From: Archivesica marissinica
Taxonomy: Eukaryota > Mollusca > Bivalvia > Venerida > Vesicomyidae
Length of the DNA: 64,000 nt
Direction: 5' to 3'
NCBI GenBank assembly: GCA_014843695.1
Contig: CM026404.1
Location: 4,773,840 to 4,837,839 of the forward strand
Within the stretch, counting starts at the first letter, position 1. Each line of letters starts with the position of its first letter. Under the pieces are notes generated by a model. It was given only the letters and a program-made list of their open reading frames with translations. It searched no databases and was not told the DNA's origin. Position numbers and translations under genes: made by a program. Positions 46,910 to 57,150 of this stretch are shown here, piece by piece.

Positions 46910-47928
46910 TCAATTACGTTGCTTTCGTCTTCTCATCAAACACGCACATATTTTGACAACTTGTGGGAGCATTCTTTTTGAATGACGCCAAACAGTACTG
47001 ACCGACTGATACTGTTTGATTTCACCGAGTGCGTGCTCTACACAGACTCTGTTCCTCTGTATCAAACGATTCAATTTGCTGCATTTACGTTGTTGTCTCC
47101 ATCTCGACGCCTTATTTGTTGAGTGGTATATGGTGTCATAATGGGGTCGCGATTGGGATATATCTTATCAGCAAGTAATATGCAGTCACCGGGAAAAGGA
47201 AGTTGTGGTCCGCCTATTTGAGTCATCAGATTAAACTGCTGCGCGTCATTCAGATGCCCAGGAAAACCGGACTCTACATGACGAACAATACCTTCATTGT
47301 CCACAATGACTTGAGTATGAACGGCGTGGAACTTTCTATAGCCAGAATAATAATGTCCTTGCGGTTCATTAAGTGGTCTCCTTACCTCGTGTGACGTGCC
47401 ATCAATGGTACCAACTGCTGGAAAAAGGTTATCCCAGTGTCCTCTTTTAGCTCGCCATTCATCGACAGATGGCCAAGTTATGTAATGTCCAAGTTTTTCA
47501 TGACACAAACTGATCATTCTTCGTATTTCTACATGAACTATAGCCGTGCTAACATTGAACATTGTAGCAAGTTCTGCAAACGTAGGATAACATCTAATCC
47601 AGATCAATACCATCAAAACGCGGTTAGGAGGAGACAACTTAAAATTTCTTGGTGGTCTCATCTGTAGCTCTGTAACTAAATCTCTTAAGCTTTCAGGTGT
47701 CTCACCAGTGATATTATGGAACTGATATATGTTCCCCAAATACATACTGAAAAGATCTCTGCCGTTGTACACGGTATAATCTCCTAAAAATAGACGGTGA
47801 CGTATATTTATGATTGGATCTGGAGGTGGCATCACTAAGGAAATAATGCATGTATTTGATTGACCTTTTGGTGGTTGGAGAAGAGCAGATAGAGCTGCCA
47901 AGACAAACCGATGTCTTCGATGATCCAT
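46910..47928 (-). pseudogene. PIF/Harbinger (HARBI1-like) transposase, frameshifted near the C-terminus
   Basis: The minus frame from ATG 47928 runs 285 codons to a stop at 47071. It has an N-terminal region with a helix-turn-helix-like stretch (about 113-145, YPTFAELATMFNVSTAIVHV) and a DDE_Tnp_4-type catalytic domain. Asp176 lies in AVGTIDGTSH, Asp228 in GFPGHLNDAQ and Asp254 in LLADKIYP, where the usual Gly before Tyr is replaced. The glutamate block (RVCVEHALGEIKQY) follows at once in another frame and ends at a stop at 46910-46912. A single-base indel near 47075 therefore separates it from the rest. Harbinger transposases cut and paste DNA with help from a second, Myb/MADF-type protein, which I do not see here. 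The element is probably dead, unless the indel is a sequencing error. Confidence 0.85.
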
Positions 47929-47929
47929 T

Positions 47930-48441
47930 CTGAAAAATATATAATAAATATTCCTGTACAGAAATTTCGCCTGATTTATATATTTCTTGCTGGAGACAAT
48001 TTATTAACCAAAGATAAAATGGCCTTCGGATATTTGAAAAAAAAATCATTTTTACTGTTTCTACAACACCAAGTAACTTATTGTATCTGTTATATGTGTT
48101 CATACATCACAAGTCCCTGTGAATTTACAACAATCACGCTATACGCACGTGAGTATGTAAATCCACGAAATGCTCGTACACTAAACCTATACATTTAAAA
48201 GTTGATTTTTGGTTTTTGCAATTTTGAAGAAGCTGAACTGGTGCACTAAAGTGTGAGGCTCTGCAAAGGTGATATTTCCTTTTCTGCAACTCTATGTAGG
48301 TGGTAGATTTATTTTCTCACAATGCTTGTGCTTGTGGTGAACTTAGTATGCTAGCCTATGCACCTCAAATTACCTGAGACAATACAATACAGCTAGTATA
48401 GAAGATCTGACACGTCAATGTGGAGCATAGGCAGCTGATTA

Positions 48442-48450
<9 letters not shown>
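47930..48450. other. Stretch with no recognised feature
   Basis: DNA upstream of the Harbinger transposase, presumably including its 5' end. No terminal repeat or second ORF was recognised. Confidence 0.35.
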
Positions 48451-48501
<51 letters not shown>

Positions 48502-48528
48502 TGTGTGCGTGCGTGCGTGCGTGCGTGT
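48447..48528. repeat. (GT)n microsatellite
   Basis: About 27 GT units followed by gtgtgagtgtgtgcg and five gcgt-type units. It abuts the 55-bp array. Confidence 0.96.
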
Positions 48529-48554
48529 CAGCTATTGATCAGCTACATCGGTCA

Positions 48555-49305
48555 CGAGATATAGAATCTCACGGTCACCGAGTGTAAGTGAAACATGCTA
48601 AATCTGGCCCGAGATATAGAATCTCACGGTCACCGAGTGTAAGTGAAACATGCTAAATCTGGCCCGAGATATAGAATCTCACGGTCACCGAGTGTAAGTG
48701 AAACATGCTAAATCTGTTACGAGATATAGAATCTCACGGTCACCGAGTGTAAGTGAAACATGCTAAATCTGGCCCGAGATATAGAATCTCACGGTCACCG
48801 AGTGTAAGTGAAACATGCTAAATCTGGCCCGAGATATAGAATCTCACGGTCACCGAGTGTAAGTGAAACATGCTAAATCTGTTACGAGATATAGAATCTC
48901 ACGGTCACCGAGTGTAAGTGAAACATGCTAAATCTGGCCCGAGATATAGAATCTCACGGTCACCGAGTGTAAGTGAAACATGCTAAATCTGGCCCGAGAT
49001 ATAGAATCTCACGGTCACCGAGTGTAAGTGAAACATGCTAAATCTGTTACGAGATATAGAATCTCACGGTCACCGAGTGTAAGTGAAACATGCTAAATCT
49101 GGCCCGAGATATAGAATCTCACGGTCACCGAGTGTAAGTGAAACATGCTAAATCTGGCCCGAGATATAGAATCTCACGGTCACCGAGTGTAAGTGAAACA
49201 TGCTAAATCTGGCACGAGATATAGAATCTCACGGTCACCGAGTGTAAGTGAATCATGCTAAATCTGTTACGAGATATAGAATCTCACGGTCACCGAGTGT
49301 AAGCT
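48555..49305. repeat. 55-bp minisatellite, about 14 copies, with a three-unit higher order
   Basis: Units of cgagatatagaatctcacgg, tcaccgagtgtaagtgaaac and atgctaaatctg, followed by ggcc or gtta. The last tetranucleotide cycles ggcc, ggcc, gtta for at least three rounds (48600-49040), giving a 165-bp superunit. The units are otherwise almost identical. Confidence 0.95.
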
Positions 49306-49387
49306 AATCATGAGCACGGCCGGATTTATATTATTTATTTCCAATTTATGTCAAGCTCATTGCGCATACCTAGAAATGTTTTTCTTG

Positions 49388-50655
49388 ACAAGCTTGACGG
49401 TTAACCAGTACTAAGCTATATACTGTGAGGACTGGCTTGGCTGTTAACCAGTACTAAGCTATATACTGTGAGGACTGGCTTGGTGGTTAACCTGTACTAA
49501 GCTATATACTGTGAGGACTGGCTTGGCGGTTAACCAGTACTAAGCTATATACTGTGAGGACTGGCTTGGCGGTTAACCAGTACTAAGCTATATACTGTGA
49601 GGACTGGCTTGGCGGTTAACCAGTACTAAGCTATATACTGTGAGGACTGACTTGGCGGTTAACCAGTACTAAGCTATATACTGTGAGGACTGGCTTGGCG
49701 GTTAACCAGTACTAAGCTATATACTGTGAGGACTGACTTGGCGGTTAACCAATACTAAGCTATATACTGTGAGGACAGGCTTGGCGGTTAACCAGTACTA
49801 AGCTATATACTATGAGGACTGGCTTGGCGGTTAACCTGTACTAAGCTATATACTGTGAGGACTGGCTTGGCGGTTAACCTGTACTAAGCTATATACTGTG
49901 AGGACTGGCTTGGCGGTTAACCAGTACTAAGCTATATACTGTGAGGACTGGCTTGGCGGTTAACCAGTACTAAGCTATATACTGTGAGGACTGGCTTGGC
50001 GGTTAACCTGTACTAAGCTATATACTGTGAGGACTGGCTTGGCGGTTAATCAGTACTAAGCTATATACTATGAGGACAGGCTTGGCGGTTAACCAGTACT
50101 AAGCTATATACTATGAGGACAGGCTTGGCGGTTAACCAGTACTAAGCTATATACTATGAGGACAGGCTTGGCGGTTAACCAGTACTAAGCTATATACTGT
50201 GAGGACTGGCTTGGCGGTTAACCAGTACTAAGCTATATACTGTGAGGACTGGCTTGGCGGTTAACCTGTACTAAGCTATATACTGTGAGGACTGGCTTGG
50301 CGGTTAACCAGTACTAAGCTATATACTGTGAGGACTGGCTTGGCGGTTAACCAGTACTAAGCTATATACTGTGAGGACTGGCTTGGCGGTTAGCCAGTAC
50401 TAAGCTATATACTGTGAGGACTGGCTTGGCGGTTAACCAGTACTAAGCTATATACTGTGAGGACTGGCTTGGCGGTTAACCAGTACTAAGCTATATACTG
50501 TGAGGACTGGCTTGGCGGTTAGCCAGTACTAAGCTATATACTGTGAGGACTGGCTTGGCGGTTAACCAGTACTAAGCTATATACTGTGAGGACAGGTTTT
50601 GGCGGTTAATCAGTACTAAGTTATATACTGTGAGAACAGGCTTGGCGGTTAACCA
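49388..50655. repeat. 43-bp minisatellite, about 29 copies
   Basis: Units of gaggactggcttggcggtta, accagtactaagctatatac and tgt. Variants include cctgtac for ccagtac, gacagg for gactgg, and tactatg for tactgtg. The core gcggttaaccagtact is identical (reverse complement) to a segment of SINE S3 (agtactggttaaccgc at 23221-23236). Confidence 0.95.
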
Positions 50656-50657
50656 GT

Positions 50658-50760
50658 CGTTCGTGTGGGAGGAAACCGGAGTACCATCTCACATACTTTC
50701 CAGTCCGAGGATCGAACCAGGGTTACATTGGTGATGAGCGAGGGCATTACATACGTATCT
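50658..50760 (-). mobile_element. SINE S4 fragment (minus), internally deleted
   Basis: Carries gggaggaaaccggagtacc joined directly to atctcacatacttt, so the usual middle segment is deleted. It then has ccgaggatcgaaccaggg, the reverse complement of box B. Confidence 0.75.
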
Positions 50761-51065
50761 TGACGAGTATTGAACGTGTGTCGAACCCGGGACCTCTCGA
50801 CCCCAAACCCGACATATTTCATGAGAATTTCACATATATCCCTCAACAAATGAAGCCGTTACGGTCAGCAGATTTAACACGGACGGTGATGGAAAGTGAT
50901 AGACAACCATTATCTAAACAGTGTCTTCCAACAACAGCTTCGCTATGACTCTAGTTGTGTTTGATGGCGTACGTAATTACGGAACTGACTAATAGTGCCC
51001 ACTCATATTTATATACGTCTATTTACCCCCTCTCCTTGGTTCATCGGGGCGATGCACCCAGAAGT
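50761..51065. other. Stretch with no recognised feature
   Basis: Short open frames only. No motif is recognised. Confidence 0.35.
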
Positions 51066-51182
51066 ATGTTAGTCATTTCATTTTTGGAGGATAGTGCAAG
51101 ATACAGAAGGTGTTCCAATTCCCGAAAGGTCTCTGGTTCTTTGGCCAGAACAGAGTATTTTAAAAGCATTAATCGTAAATAA
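51066..51182 (-). mobile_element. Thr-like tRNA SINE, diverged minus fragment
   Basis: Shares tttttggaggatagtgcaa, ctctggttctttg and the agtcattt segment with the other minus copies. The spacing is altered by small deletions. Confidence 0.65.
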
Positions 51183-52075
51183 ATATACTAAAGAACATAG
51201 AAAACGCACACTTAATATACACGGATAAGTGTGTTTTACATGAAAATATAAATGCATAGTTTTAAACATTTTGTAATACTTTTAGTTGTTCAGTTTGCGT
51301 TTTGTAATAAATATGTGATATATCTTTAATGGAATCCTTCGTATTTCGTTTTCATGTAATAATAATAATAATATACTGTAGGTGTGCGTTTTCTATGTCC
51401 TCTAGTATACTCGTTTGTTTATCTATTAAAAAGTCACCCTTCCCAAATGTCAAGGAATGTTTGTTCCATTAGTTCATTTTGCTATAAATGCGATTTTCAA
51501 ATTACCGTTGGAAGTGGCCTGTTGTATACAGTGAATCTAGCATCTCCAAGTGTTGCAGATAAGGAAATGCCACCCGAGGGCTGAAGATGCGTACACTGAT
51601 CGGCTCTAATCCAAGGTTCACCCTGTCTCAATATTTGTCTGCACTACTTCTGTCGTCAATTGTTGAAAAACACTATATAGCCATATAGTTCAAAACATGT
51701 GCCCCCCTCCCCCCCCCCCAATAATATATATATATATAAAAAAGTTACGCCAAATATTTTCGCTAATTCACACAACTTAGCGCCAATATTTGTCTTTTGT
51801 TTTTGTCGCAATTGGCGCAATTGGCGCCATTGGCAACCGACAGCGGGAACCCTTAGTTTTCTATGAGAATATGGCATGTTACCATGGCTGCTTTGACCCA
51901 TGTAATGGATTCTCTAACCATAGTTATATAGTGTGGGGCTGTAAAACATGCATATAATTATATATTTATATTAGAAATATCGCTTATTGTCCAATATTGT
52001 TAATATATTAAGAATGCCTTTAAACTAAGAACAAATTATATGAAACCATTAAGTGACTAACATTGTATATGTAAA
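51183..52075. other. No gene supported; TA microsatellite and short cggcgc-type motifs
   Basis: Includes a cytosine run and a (TA) run at about 51702-51740, and a cluster of ttggcgc motifs near 51805-51830. No gene was recognised. Confidence 0.4.
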
Positions 52076-52200
52076 TATAATAATAATAATAATAAAGGCT
52101 TTATTTAACAAGAGAACTCATTTGAACAATTAAGTCAATCTACCATGAGGCCCTCAACAAATTAAAACATGAAATAGCATAATGAAACATGTAAACAGTA
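52076..52200 (-). mobile_element. LINE 3' end fragment (minus), same family as 56135-57150
   Basis: (TAA) repeats followed by aaaggctttatttaacaaga, gaactcattt and ctaccatgaggccctcaaca. These match the 3' end of the LINE at 56.14 kb, so this is a strongly 5'-truncated copy. Confidence 0.8.
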
Positions 52201-52700
52201 ACCAGTATTCTCTGTTTTTCGACACCAAATAAGTGTCTTGTATATATAGTGGTTACGTGAATATTAGCTTTTTAGGGCCACTATTTTGAGGGACAACCTT
52301 ACCCGGCCCGCTAACAAATCGAGTTATTTACCAAAAAGGGTGTCACACATGCGGCATAAATTGGCATAAATCGTGGCGTTCGGAGAAATCCAAGATGGCG
52401 TACAAATGGCATGCACGCACACAAGTACGTGCACTAGCTCAAACATAAAATGCAATTCTGTTCCAACACACAAGCGGTATATTTTCTCACGAGAAATGTC
52501 CAACTTGTTAATATTCACAGTTTGTAATAATTTCATATAAATCCGGTTGCTATGACAATGTGCTAACCACAAGATAACGTATCAAATTCAGTTCCATGGT
52601 AACAATGAAAGCTCTGTTCATATTGCGAGTTGCATGCGTATTAGCTATACGTGAGTTATGCACAGAAATAAGTAAATTGTTATTTCCATAAGAGAAAGGC
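52201..52700. other. Region upstream of the first nuclear receptor exon
   Basis: I see no certain exon or promoter. The sequence aatccaagatggcg near 52388 resembles a YY1-type site but is only a short match. Confidence 0.3.
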
Positions 52701-52715
52701 ATATAATGCCTTTAG

Positions 52716-52807
52716 GGGCTATACCGTTTCCATTTGGGATATGTCGGATATGTAGGGATAAAGCTACGGGGCTGCATTACGGGGTAGTCACGTGCGAAGG
52801 ATGCAAG
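52716..52807 (+). CDS. Nuclear receptor, exon with first zinc finger of the DNA-binding domain
   Basis: The frame reads [20 protein letters not shown], then VVTCEGCK, and stops at a splice donor (AAG then gtacgt at 52808). The four zinc-binding Cys of finger 1 (C.IC, C.GC) and the P-box start EGCK are present. An intron directly after CEGCK is a well-known position in nuclear receptor genes, and the second finger follows in phase 0 at 54769. The exon start is uncertain: an acceptor ctttag at 52710-52715 is plausible, but the frame is open from an ATG at 52706. Nuclear receptors are ligand-regulated transcription factors. The usual Gly in C-G-D is Arg here. The subfamily is not assigned (NR1-like or a lophotrochozoan lineage-specific group). 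Confidence 0.85.
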
Positions 52808-52904
52808 GTACGTTGAAGATCGTCATATAGGGATTTGGAGACGGGTTTGGAGACGGGTTTGGAGACGGGTTTTCTGAAACATTTAGCAGTCGGTCATAAA
52901 AACA

Positions 52905-53062
52905 ATCTTATATAATGCATAGTAGGCCTGGATAATGTATATTAGGCCTGGATAATGCATATTAGGTCTGGATAATGTATATTAGGTCTGGATAATGTAT
53001 ATTAGGTCTGGATAATGTATATTAGGCCTGGATAATGTATATTGGGCCTGGATAATGTATTT
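52905..53062. repeat. 20-bp minisatellite, about 8 copies
   Basis: Units of ggcctggataatgtatatta with ggtctgg variants. Confidence 0.93.
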
Positions 53063-53093
53063 TGTTTATTATTTTAACCACATTGATTATTGA

Positions 53094-53962
53094 ATGGTGC
53101 ATTGAACGGTACATTGAACGACGGTACATTGAACGGTACATTGAACGACGGTACATTGAACGACGGTACATTGAACGGTACATTGAACGGTACATTGAAC
53201 GGTACATTGATGGATACATTGAATGGTACATTGAACGGTACATTGAACGACGGTAGATTGAACGACGGTACAATGAACGACGGTACAATGAACGACGGTA
53301 CATTGAACGGTACATTGAACGGTACATTGAACGGTACATTGAACGGTACAATGAACGGTACATTGAACGGTACATTGAACGGTACATTGAACGGTACATT
53401 GAACGGTACATTGAACGGTACATTGAACGACGGTACATTGAACGACGGTACATTGAACGACGTACATTGAACGATGTACATTGAACGACGTACATTGAAC
53501 GACGGTACATTGAACGACGTACATTGAACGACGTACATTGAACGACGGTACATTGAACGACGTACATTGAACGGTACATTAAACGACGGTACATTGAACG
53601 GTTCATTGAACGACGGTACATTGAACGGTACATTGAACGACGGTACATTGAACGACGTACATTGAACGACGGTACATTGAACGACGTACATTGAACGACG
53701 TACATTGAACGACGGTACATTGAACGACGGTACATTGAACGACGTACATTGAACGACGGTAGATTGAACGGTACGTTGAACGACGGTACATTGAACGACG
53801 TACATTGAACGACGGTACATTGAACGACGTACATTGAACGACGTACATTGAACGACGTACATTGAACGACGGTACATTGAACGGTACATTGAACGACGTA
53901 CATTGAACGACGGTACATTGAACGGTACGTTGAACGGTACATTGAACAGTACATTGAACAGT
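53094..53962. repeat. 12/15-bp minisatellite, about 65 units
   Basis: Units ggtacattgaac (12 bp) and ggtacattgaacgac (15 bp), plus a 14-bp form lacking one g (gtacattgaacgac). Left and middle zones favour 12-mers. The right half mixes 14- and 15-mers, which shift the frame repeatedly. Long frames on both strands (up to 310 codons) are artefacts. Confidence 0.95.
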
Positions 53963-54011
53963 GAGTGTGTGCCTACGTGCGTGCATGCTCTAAATATGCG
54001 GTTTTTTATTT

Positions 54012-54128
54012 ATGCAATGCATAATGGAAACTGGAACAACGGACTATGATGCGGAGAACTTAGAGAATATATGCTCGCAATTTTATCGAGTTCTGAGAAT
54101 TCTTGAGAGTGTCACTTACGAGTTCAAG
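54012..54128 (+). CDS. Candidate alternative first exon of the nuclear receptor
   Basis: An open frame with ATG at 54012 (and 54024) reads METGTTDYDAENLENICSQF, then YRVLRILESVTYEFK. It ends at a donor (AAG then gtaata at 54129) in phase 0, the phase needed to join the second-finger exon at 54769. No clear acceptor precedes it, which suits a first exon better than an internal one. A frame this long is not rare by chance, so this is a hypothesis. Confidence 0.3.
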
Positions 54129-54224
54129 GTAATATACCCCTAGACTAGGTTGTCCGCTAGTTCCTACTTTCAGCATAAACGGAGATACACCGATTATATC
54201 CGAATATACACAATTACTTCAGTT

Positions 54225-54470
54225 AGTTTAGTTTATACAATTTATTTTAGCTCGATTGCGAAACAAGTTCTTACAACTTATACTAATCACTCTCGATTAG
54301 TGGAATCCATCGACACGAGGGAGAGAGAAGAGGCAGCGTGTAATTTAAATGCCTTGCCTAAGGGCACACTCGTAACGGCTCCAGCGGGGCTCGAACTCCG
54401 GACCTTTCGCATCTGAAGCGAACGCGCTATCACTGCGCTATCACAACTTCCATTACATTACAACCACAAC
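54225..54470 (-). mobile_element. SINE S1, complete minus copy with 12-bp target duplication
   Basis: Contains the reverse complements of the S1 tail (ttttagctcgattgcgaaac), body (taaatgccttgcctaagggc) and box B (gggctcgaactcc). Flanked by attacttcagtt at 54213-54224 and 54471-54482, both perfect. Confidence 0.93.
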
Positions 54471-54536
54471 ATTACTTCAGTTCCTGACCTTATCCAACTA
54501 CAATGACGTTCAAACATATGGACAATTTATTTATAA

Positions 54537-54735
54537 CTTATCGGTCACGGGTTCGAGCCCCGCTCAGACCGTGTTTCATTTATATGAAACAGTTGGCAGT
54601 TTCTTACGGAAGTTGGTGCACCAAGTACTGGTTAACCGCTGGATCCTGCCCAGGAAAGGTGCTGTTAGGTAATCTGCCCGCCGGCGATATAGCCCAAAAA
54701 TGGTGCTGATGCAGGCGTAAAACCCGAAATATAAC
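54537..54735 (+). mobile_element. SINE S3, 5'-truncated plus copy
   Basis: Starts inside the tRNA-like head at ggtcacgggttcgagcccc and continues with ccaagtactggttaaccgct, gcccgccggcgatatagccc and the tail ggcgtaaaacccgaaat. Confidence 0.9.
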
Positions 54736-54768
54736 AATATGTATAACTGATCTCTCTTTATTTTTCAG

Positions 54769-54910
54769 GGATTTTTCAAGCGGAGCATCACAAAAGGAGA
54801 TACATTTGAATGTTTGTACACTGGCTCGTGTGACGTGACGCCTAAAACACGCGGTCGTTGCAGAGCGTGTCGTTTCAAGCGATGCATGGAGACCGGGATG
54901 TCTATCGATG
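54769..54910 (+). CDS. Nuclear receptor, exon with second zinc finger
   Basis: After a polypyrimidine tract and cag, the frame reads GFFKRSITKGDTFECLYTGS, then CDVTPKTRGRCRACRFKRCM and ETGMSIDG. All four Cys of finger 2 are present (C-x5-C, C-x2-C), with a five-residue D-box LYTGS and the conserved RC.ACR..RC...GM ending. A donor (GAT G then gtacat) follows at 54911. This joins in phase to the exon ending at 52807. The hinge and ligand-binding domain exons should lie further right but were not found before 64000. GFFKR (not GFFRR) occurs in several receptor subfamilies and does not settle the assignment. A SINE was inserted 41 bases after the donor. Confidence 0.92.
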
Positions 54911-54951
54911 GTACATGTATAAATACTTATCTCGTTGTTTCAATGGTCACG

Positions 54952-55245
54952 GATCTGTAGTCCAGTGGTAACACGCTGAACTGGTAATCCAGGGATCGCA
55001 GGTTCGATCCCCCGTCTGACCTTAATAAAATTAACAGTATTTCAGATGGGACGTTAAACCGAGGTCTCGTGTCGCTGCTTTACACCGTGCACGTAAAAGA
55101 CCCACCAGAGGAGACTCTGGAATGGGTCTCTGTCTGTATCATTGCACTATCCTCCAAAATCTAAAATAACTAATCTCTTCAGGAGGCGTCGCTCATATGG
55201 GTAACCGGTAGCGACGATAAATAAACGTAAAACACACACACACAC
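54952..55245 (+). mobile_element. Thr-like tRNA SINE, complete copy with 12-bp target duplication
   Basis: Box A tagtccagtgg, anticodon arm ctgaactggtaatccag with GGT, and box B ggttcgatccc. The body includes accagaggagactctgg, and the tail is gcgacgataaataaacg then (CA)n. Perfect 12-bp direct repeats tcaatggtcacg lie at 54940-54951 and 55246-55257. This copy defines the element's ends best. Confidence 0.95.
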
Positions 55246-55257
55246 TCAATGGTCACG

Positions 55258-55482
55258 CATATATCGTGTATATCGCGTGATATGGTCGAACTGTCACCGC
55301 AACTCGCCACAATGTGTATAGTGTCACAGGATTACGCCTTCAGGCACACCCGGTCGCCGTATTTTCAGCAATCATCATTTTAATGTTTTTTTGGTTAATT
55401 TCGTTTCTCAAAACGTGTATTAATATACTCGTACATTATAAATACGTTCTACGTTTATATATGTCAAATAAACAGAAATAAT
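55258..55482. other. Spacer with no recognised feature
   Basis: No hinge or ligand-binding exon of the receptor was recognised here. Confidence 0.35.
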
Positions 55483-55497
55483 TAGAGTGGTGGAACC

Positions 55498-55993
55498 TAT
55501 GCTCGGCGTATTCCTATGCTCGGCGTATTCGGCGTATTCCTATGCTCGGCGTATTCCTATGCTTGACGTAGTCCTATGCTCGGCGTATTCCTATGCTCGG
55601 TGTATTCCTATGCTCGGCGTATTCCTATGCTTGACGTAGTCCTATGCTCGGCGTATTCCTATGCTCGGCGTATTCCTATGCTCGGCGTATTCCTATGCTC
55701 GGCGTATTCCTATGCTCGGCGTATTCCTATGCTCGGCGTATTCCTATGCTCGGTGTATTCCTATGCTCGGCGTATTCCTATGCTCGGCGTATTCCTATTC
55801 CTATGCTCGGCGTATTCCTATGCTCGGCGTATTCCTATGCTCGGTGTATTCCTATGCTCGGCGTATTCCTATGCTCGGATTCCTATGCTCGGTGTATTCC
55901 TATGCTCGGCGTATTCCTATGCTCGGCGTATTCCTATGCTCGGCGTATTCCTATGCTCGGATTCCTATGCTCGGCGTATTCCTATGCTCGGCC
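55498..55993. repeat. 17-bp minisatellite, about 28 copies
   Basis: Units of ctcggcgtattcctatg with ctcggtg, cttgacgtagt and shortened (ctcggattcctatg) variants. The left entry is agagtggtggaacctatgct, which recurs inverted at 57770-57796. Confidence 0.95.
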
Positions 55994-56134
55994 TATTTTT
56001 TCCATTTACATCCGTATTTAAAATATTAAATAGTTCTAACCTATTTTCGCTGACACAGGTGAAGCATGGTTCAATAGCATTCCGTTGTGCGTACCGGTAG
56101 CCTAATGCAACTGTCACCTGACTGGTTCAGTAGC

Positions 56135-57150
56135 CGAATATAATAATAATAATAATAATAAAGACTTTATTTTACGAGAGAACTCATTTAACAAAAGTTA
56201 ATCTACCATGAGGCCCTCAACATATATACAATCAAATGCAATCAAAAGATAGCACTATAAGTGAGAACTGCACATTGGAATAATATAGTAATGTAAAAGC
56301 TGAAAAATAGAGAAACTATATTTAATATGTAATGGAATATGATGATATATGGAATTGGCTAGCAGAGTAGAAAATGGGAATGAGACAATTAATGATACTA
56401 GATCTATCTAACAATGTGCAGATTTGACTTGTAGTGGTATCTTCAAAATATGTATGAAATCAACTTAAAGACAGCAATTTTCCGATTCTAATAAATATAG
56501 CAATGGCAATACACGTTTATAATAACAGTAGAAGTACGCGATTAGTTTGAATTGTTATAGTTCACCTTAAGTAGAATTTTGAACTGTTGGATAGTTGGAG
56601 CATTTTGAACTGAGTGAGGCAATGAATTCCAAATAGATGATCCTGAAAATTCAAATGTATTACGAAATAATTCACAATTTGGTCTTGGTGTGTATAATTG
56701 ATATTCTGAGGTTGATCTAAGAATTCTAGGATGTATATCAGAAGTAAAAGTGAAGGACGATTTTAAATAGTCTGGAGCAGCTCCATGTAATGTTTTATAC
56801 ATTTGTATAGCCTTCTGATATATGACTCGTTCTGGAAAGGTCATCCATTTTAGTTGGGAGAATAATAATTGCGATGGAGTGTCAAAGTCCTGATCTAGAA
56901 TTAGTCTAGCTGCTCTCTTTTGTAACCGAACTATTTTATCTTCTAAAGATGAGTTGCAGTTACCCCAACTCACACAATAAAAGTCTAAGTGAGGCAATAT
57001 GTAAGCATTGTAGAAGAGGCTGCGATTGGGAATAGAGAGATACCTTTTTATACGAGATAATAAATATAATAAGAGTTACATTTTTTGAGAACATTGTCAG
57101 TATGCTTATCCCAGGATAGTGTGTTGTCAATCATAAACAGACAACTTGTT
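56135..57150 (-). pseudogene. 5'-truncated LINE: C-terminal part of reverse transcriptase ORF and 3' UTR
   Basis: The minus frame 56997-56542 reads MPHLDFYCVSWGNCNSSLED, then QKRAARLILDQDFDTPSQLL, KWMTFPERVIYQKAIQMYKT and, near the end, FEFSGSSIWNSLPHSVQNA. These are the usual motifs downstream of the catalytic core in Jockey/CR1-like ORF2 proteins. Upstream on the same strand (57130-57000), IDNTLSWDKHTDNVLKKC is in line with the same ORF, but a frameshift and stop intervene. The 3' UTR runs to a (TTA)n tail at about 56138. The catalytic motifs are absent, so the copy is dead on arrival. The clade is not assigned. Confidence 0.85.

Larger units (their letters stand above)
52808..54768 (+). 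other. Intron between the two zinc-finger exons (1961 bp)
   Basis: Begins gtacgttg and ends tttatttttcag, both good splice signals. It contains a 15-bp triple repeat (52826-52872), a 20-bp array, an 870-bp array, a candidate exon (54012-54128), an S1 SINE and an S3 SINE fragment. Confidence 0.8.

Noticed and set aside
48555..50655. CRISPR-like regular repeats
   Set aside because: Units are contiguous with no unique spacers, the DNA is eukaryotic, and no cas-like genes are present.
53022..53986. Frames of 271 and 310 codons (SMYR, FNVP repeats)
   Set aside because: Read-through of the 12/15-bp array inside the receptor intron.
56542..56997. Independent host gene of 151 codons
   Set aside because: Its motifs (PHLDFY..WG, RAAR, W.SLP) are those of LINE ORF2 C-termini, and a LINE 3' end follows it.
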